Assembly (NCBI GenBank): GCA_031280455.1
Contig: JAITGR010000243.1
Span: 1 to 6,620 of the forward strand
DNA from: Spirochaetaceae bacterium
Lineage (GTDB): Bacteria; Spirochaetota; Spirochaetia; Treponematales; Breznakiellaceae
Length of the DNA: 6,620 bases
Reading direction: 5' to 3'
Shown here: one piece after another, positions 5,204-6,620 of the stretch
Numbering within the stretch: position 1 is the stretch's first letter
How the letters are laid out: each line of letters starts with the position of its first letter
Program-made: the position numbers and the translations under genes
Notes under the pieces: generated by a model
Told to the model about the DNA's origin: nothing
What the model saw: only the letters and a program-made list of their open reading frames with translations
The model's database searches: none

Positions 5204-6502
5204 TTAAACCCCACGGCGAATAACGCTGAAGCCGCAGTACGGCGCGAGCGCCGGCGGCACGCGCACCGAACCGTCCGCCTGCTGGTAGTTTTCCAGAATT
5301 GCGACCAGCGCGCGGGAGACCGCGACGGCGGTTCCGTTGAGCATGTGGACAAATTTATTTTTGCCGTCGCAGTCTTTGTAGCGGGCTTTAAGGCGGCGCG
5401 CCTGGTAATCCGTGCAGTTTGAAGTCGAGGTAATCTCGCCGTATTCACCGCCGTTTCTGCCGGGCATCCACGCTTCCAGATCCCATTTCCGGTAGGCCGG
5501 CGCGCCTAAATCGCCTGTGCAGGTTTCGACGACGCGGAACGGGATGCCCAGGCCGTCAAATATTTCTTCTTCAATGGCGCGTAGTTTTTCGTGTTCGCCC
5601 TCCGAATGTTCGGGCAGGCAGCACACGAACATTTCCAGTTTTGTAAACTGATGCACGCGGTATAGTCCTTTTGAAAACTGTCCGGCGGCCCCCGCTTCGC
5701 GGCGAAAGCAGTGGGAGAGCCCTGCCAGGCGCAGCGGGAGTTTTTCTTTCGGCGTAATGGTGTCCGCAAAGTAACCGCCCAGCGTTATTTCGGCGGTGCC
5801 CACAAGGCAGGCGCGCTCGTCTTCCAGCGTATACACATTCGATTCGGTGCCGCGCGGGTTAAACCCTATGCCTTCAAGAATTTCCTCGCGCGCGATGTCC
5901 GGCGTTATAAGCGGCGAAAAACCGTGCCGCGCCAGAATGTCGAGCGCGTAGCGTATAAGGCCGAGTTCCAGAAAAACGCCTTCGTTTTTAAGGTAGTAAA
6001 ATTTCGCGCCGGAAACTTTTGTCGCCGTGTCAAAGTCGATGATGTCAAGCTCCTGGCCGAGCGCGACGTGGTCTTTCGGCGTAAAATCGAAGCGCGGTAT
6101 CTCGCCGTGGCGGGAAAGCTCCGTGTTGGCCGCGTCGTCGGCACCGCACGGCGCGTGCGGGTGCGCCATGTTCGGTATTTTTTTGGCCTCGCGCTCCAAT
6201 TCAGCTTCCAGCGCGCCCAGCCGCTCTTCCAGCGCGGCGATTTCTTCTTTGAGCTTTTTGCCTTCTTCAACCAGCGCGCCCCGCGCGTCCGCGTCTAAGG
6301 GGGCTGCCTCCGCGCCAGGGCGCTGTTTCATCGCCGCGGCGTTCGCGTTCCGCTTCTGCTGCGCGGCCTGAAGCGCCGTAGTCAGTGTGGAACGGGCGCG
6401 GAACAGGCGGGCAACAGCGTCCGCCTCCGCGTTCATGGCGCGATTTTTGATGTTTTCTTTAACCGCGTCGAGGTTGTCGATAATGTACCGGAGGTCTAAC
6501 AT
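5204..6502 (-). CDS. serS: Seryl-tRNA synthetase
   Basis: SerRS charges tRNA-Ser (and tRNA-Sec where present) with serine. The 432-residue protein is complete. Residues 1 to about 110 form the N-terminal helical arm; its Ala/Glu/Lys-rich core is the coiled coil that grips the long variable arm of tRNA-Ser. The class II catalytic domain follows: VGTAEI (235-240, the TxE serine-binding motif), motif 2 in GLSHCFRREAG (Arg267, Glu269) with GLYRVHQFTKLEMF, TGDLGAPAYRKWDLEAWMPG (329-348), EITSTSNCTDYQARR and motif 3 in NGTAVAVSR (Arg397). The HCF-RREAGAAG / GLYRVHQF wording differs from the SEAG-AG / GLIRQHQF form of many bacteria and fits treponemes. GGAG lies five bases before the ATG (complement of 6508-6511). 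A TACAAT hexamer (complement of 6512-6517) resembles a -10, but without a -35 and overlapping this site it is doubtful. Confidence 0.97.
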   Translation of the reverse strand: MLDLRYIIDNLDAVKENIKNRAMNAEADAVARLFRARSTLTTALQAAQQKRNANAAAMKQRPGAEAAPLDADARGALVEEGKKLKEEIAALEERLGALEAELEREAKKIPNMAHPHAPCGADDAANTELSRHGEIPRFDFTPKDHVALGQELDIIDFDTATKVSGAKFYYLKNEGVFLELGLIRYALDILARHGFSPLITPDIAREEILEGIGFNPRGTESNVYTLEDERACLVGTAEITLGGYFADTITPKEKLPLRLAGLSHCFRREAGAAGQFSKGLYRVHQFTKLEMFVCCLPEHSEGEHEKLRAIEEEIFDGLGIPFRVVETCTGDLGAPAYRKWDLEAWMPGRNGGEYGEITSTSNCTDYQARRLKARYKDCDGKNKFVHMLNGTAVAVSRALVAILENYQQADGSVRVPPALAPYCGFSVIRRGV

Positions 6503-6620
6503 AACAGCTCCATTGTACCGGTTTTATGGTCTGAAAGGGTAGGGGGCTCAAAATCCGGCGCGCCGGATTTTGAGCCCCCTACCCTTTCAGACCATAAAAC
6601 CGGTACAATGGAGCTGTTAT
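6501..6620. repeat. Perfect 120-bp palindrome at the window edge
   Basis: Bases 6501-6560 and 6561-6620 are exact reverse complements with no spacer and no mismatch; the centre is CCGGCGCGCCGG (6555-6566). The left arm is the natural upstream region of serS, including its ribosome binding site and the last two bases of the complement of the start codon. The right arm is therefore a mirror copy ending on the first two bases of a second serS ATG. Whether the symmetry continues is unknown because the window stops there. A fold-back at a contig end is the simplest reading; a hairpin chromosome end or a true inverted duplication are alternatives. Confidence 0.97.

Noticed and set aside
5189..5215. 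CGTGG / CCACG inverted repeat around the serS stop codon
   Set aside because: It could fold, but the inner part needs bulges and no T run follows on the minus strand.
5711..6298. 195-codon plus-strand open frame antisense to serS
   Set aside because: Low-complexity Arg/Phe/Val-rich translation opposite a complete and well-conserved SerRS; no start signal or family motif.
6501..6620. Reading the palindrome as a bidirectional intrinsic terminator
   Set aside because: No T run flanks the 60-bp arms, and the arms contain the ribosome binding site of serS, which a terminator would not.

Overview
The window looks like chromosomal DNA of a spirochaete close to Treponema. The evidence is a TatT-type lipoprotein (a family first described in Treponema pallidum, TP0956) and a seryl-tRNA synthetase with the GLSHCFRREAG / GLYRVHQFTK motif-2 wording that I associate with treponemes; both are recognised from memory, not from a search. 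The genes are G+C-rich, apart from the first 162 bases (about 37% G+C). The genus is an inference.

Layout, left to right. (1) 1-162: C-terminal end of a PIN-domain (VapC-like) toxin, AT-rich and probably acquired. (2) 163-329: non-coding, with two hairpins, one of them a likely terminator, and a weak promoter candidate for rpsL. (3) 330-1196: rpsL and rpsG (ribosomal proteins S12 and S7), closed by a strong intrinsic terminator at 1214-1268. (4) 1267-1870, minus strand: a small tail-anchored zinc-ribbon protein preceded by an FmdB-type zinc-ribbon regulator, a two-gene unit. (5) 1959-3821, plus strand: an orphan tatT lipoprotein gene, then hemC (hydroxymethylbilane synthase). (6) 3799-4923, minus: argC (arginine biosynthesis), overlapping the end of hemC by 23 bp. 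(7) 4924-5203: intergenic, holding a decayed piece of an IS630-type transposase and the argC promoter. (8) 5204-6502, minus: complete serS. (9) 6501-6620: a perfect 120-bp palindrome whose right end is the last base of the window.

These are mostly unrelated housekeeping functions (translation, tetrapyrrole and arginine synthesis) in short transcription units. I see no coherent new multi-gene system. The two observations most worth checking are the terminal palindrome (assembly fold-back, real hairpin end, or true inverted duplication) and a promoter layout seen three times (fmdB, tatT, argC), in which a sigma-70-like promoter with a 17-bp spacer puts transcription start on or within two bases of an ATG that has no Shine-Dalgarno sequence, predicting leaderless mRNAs.
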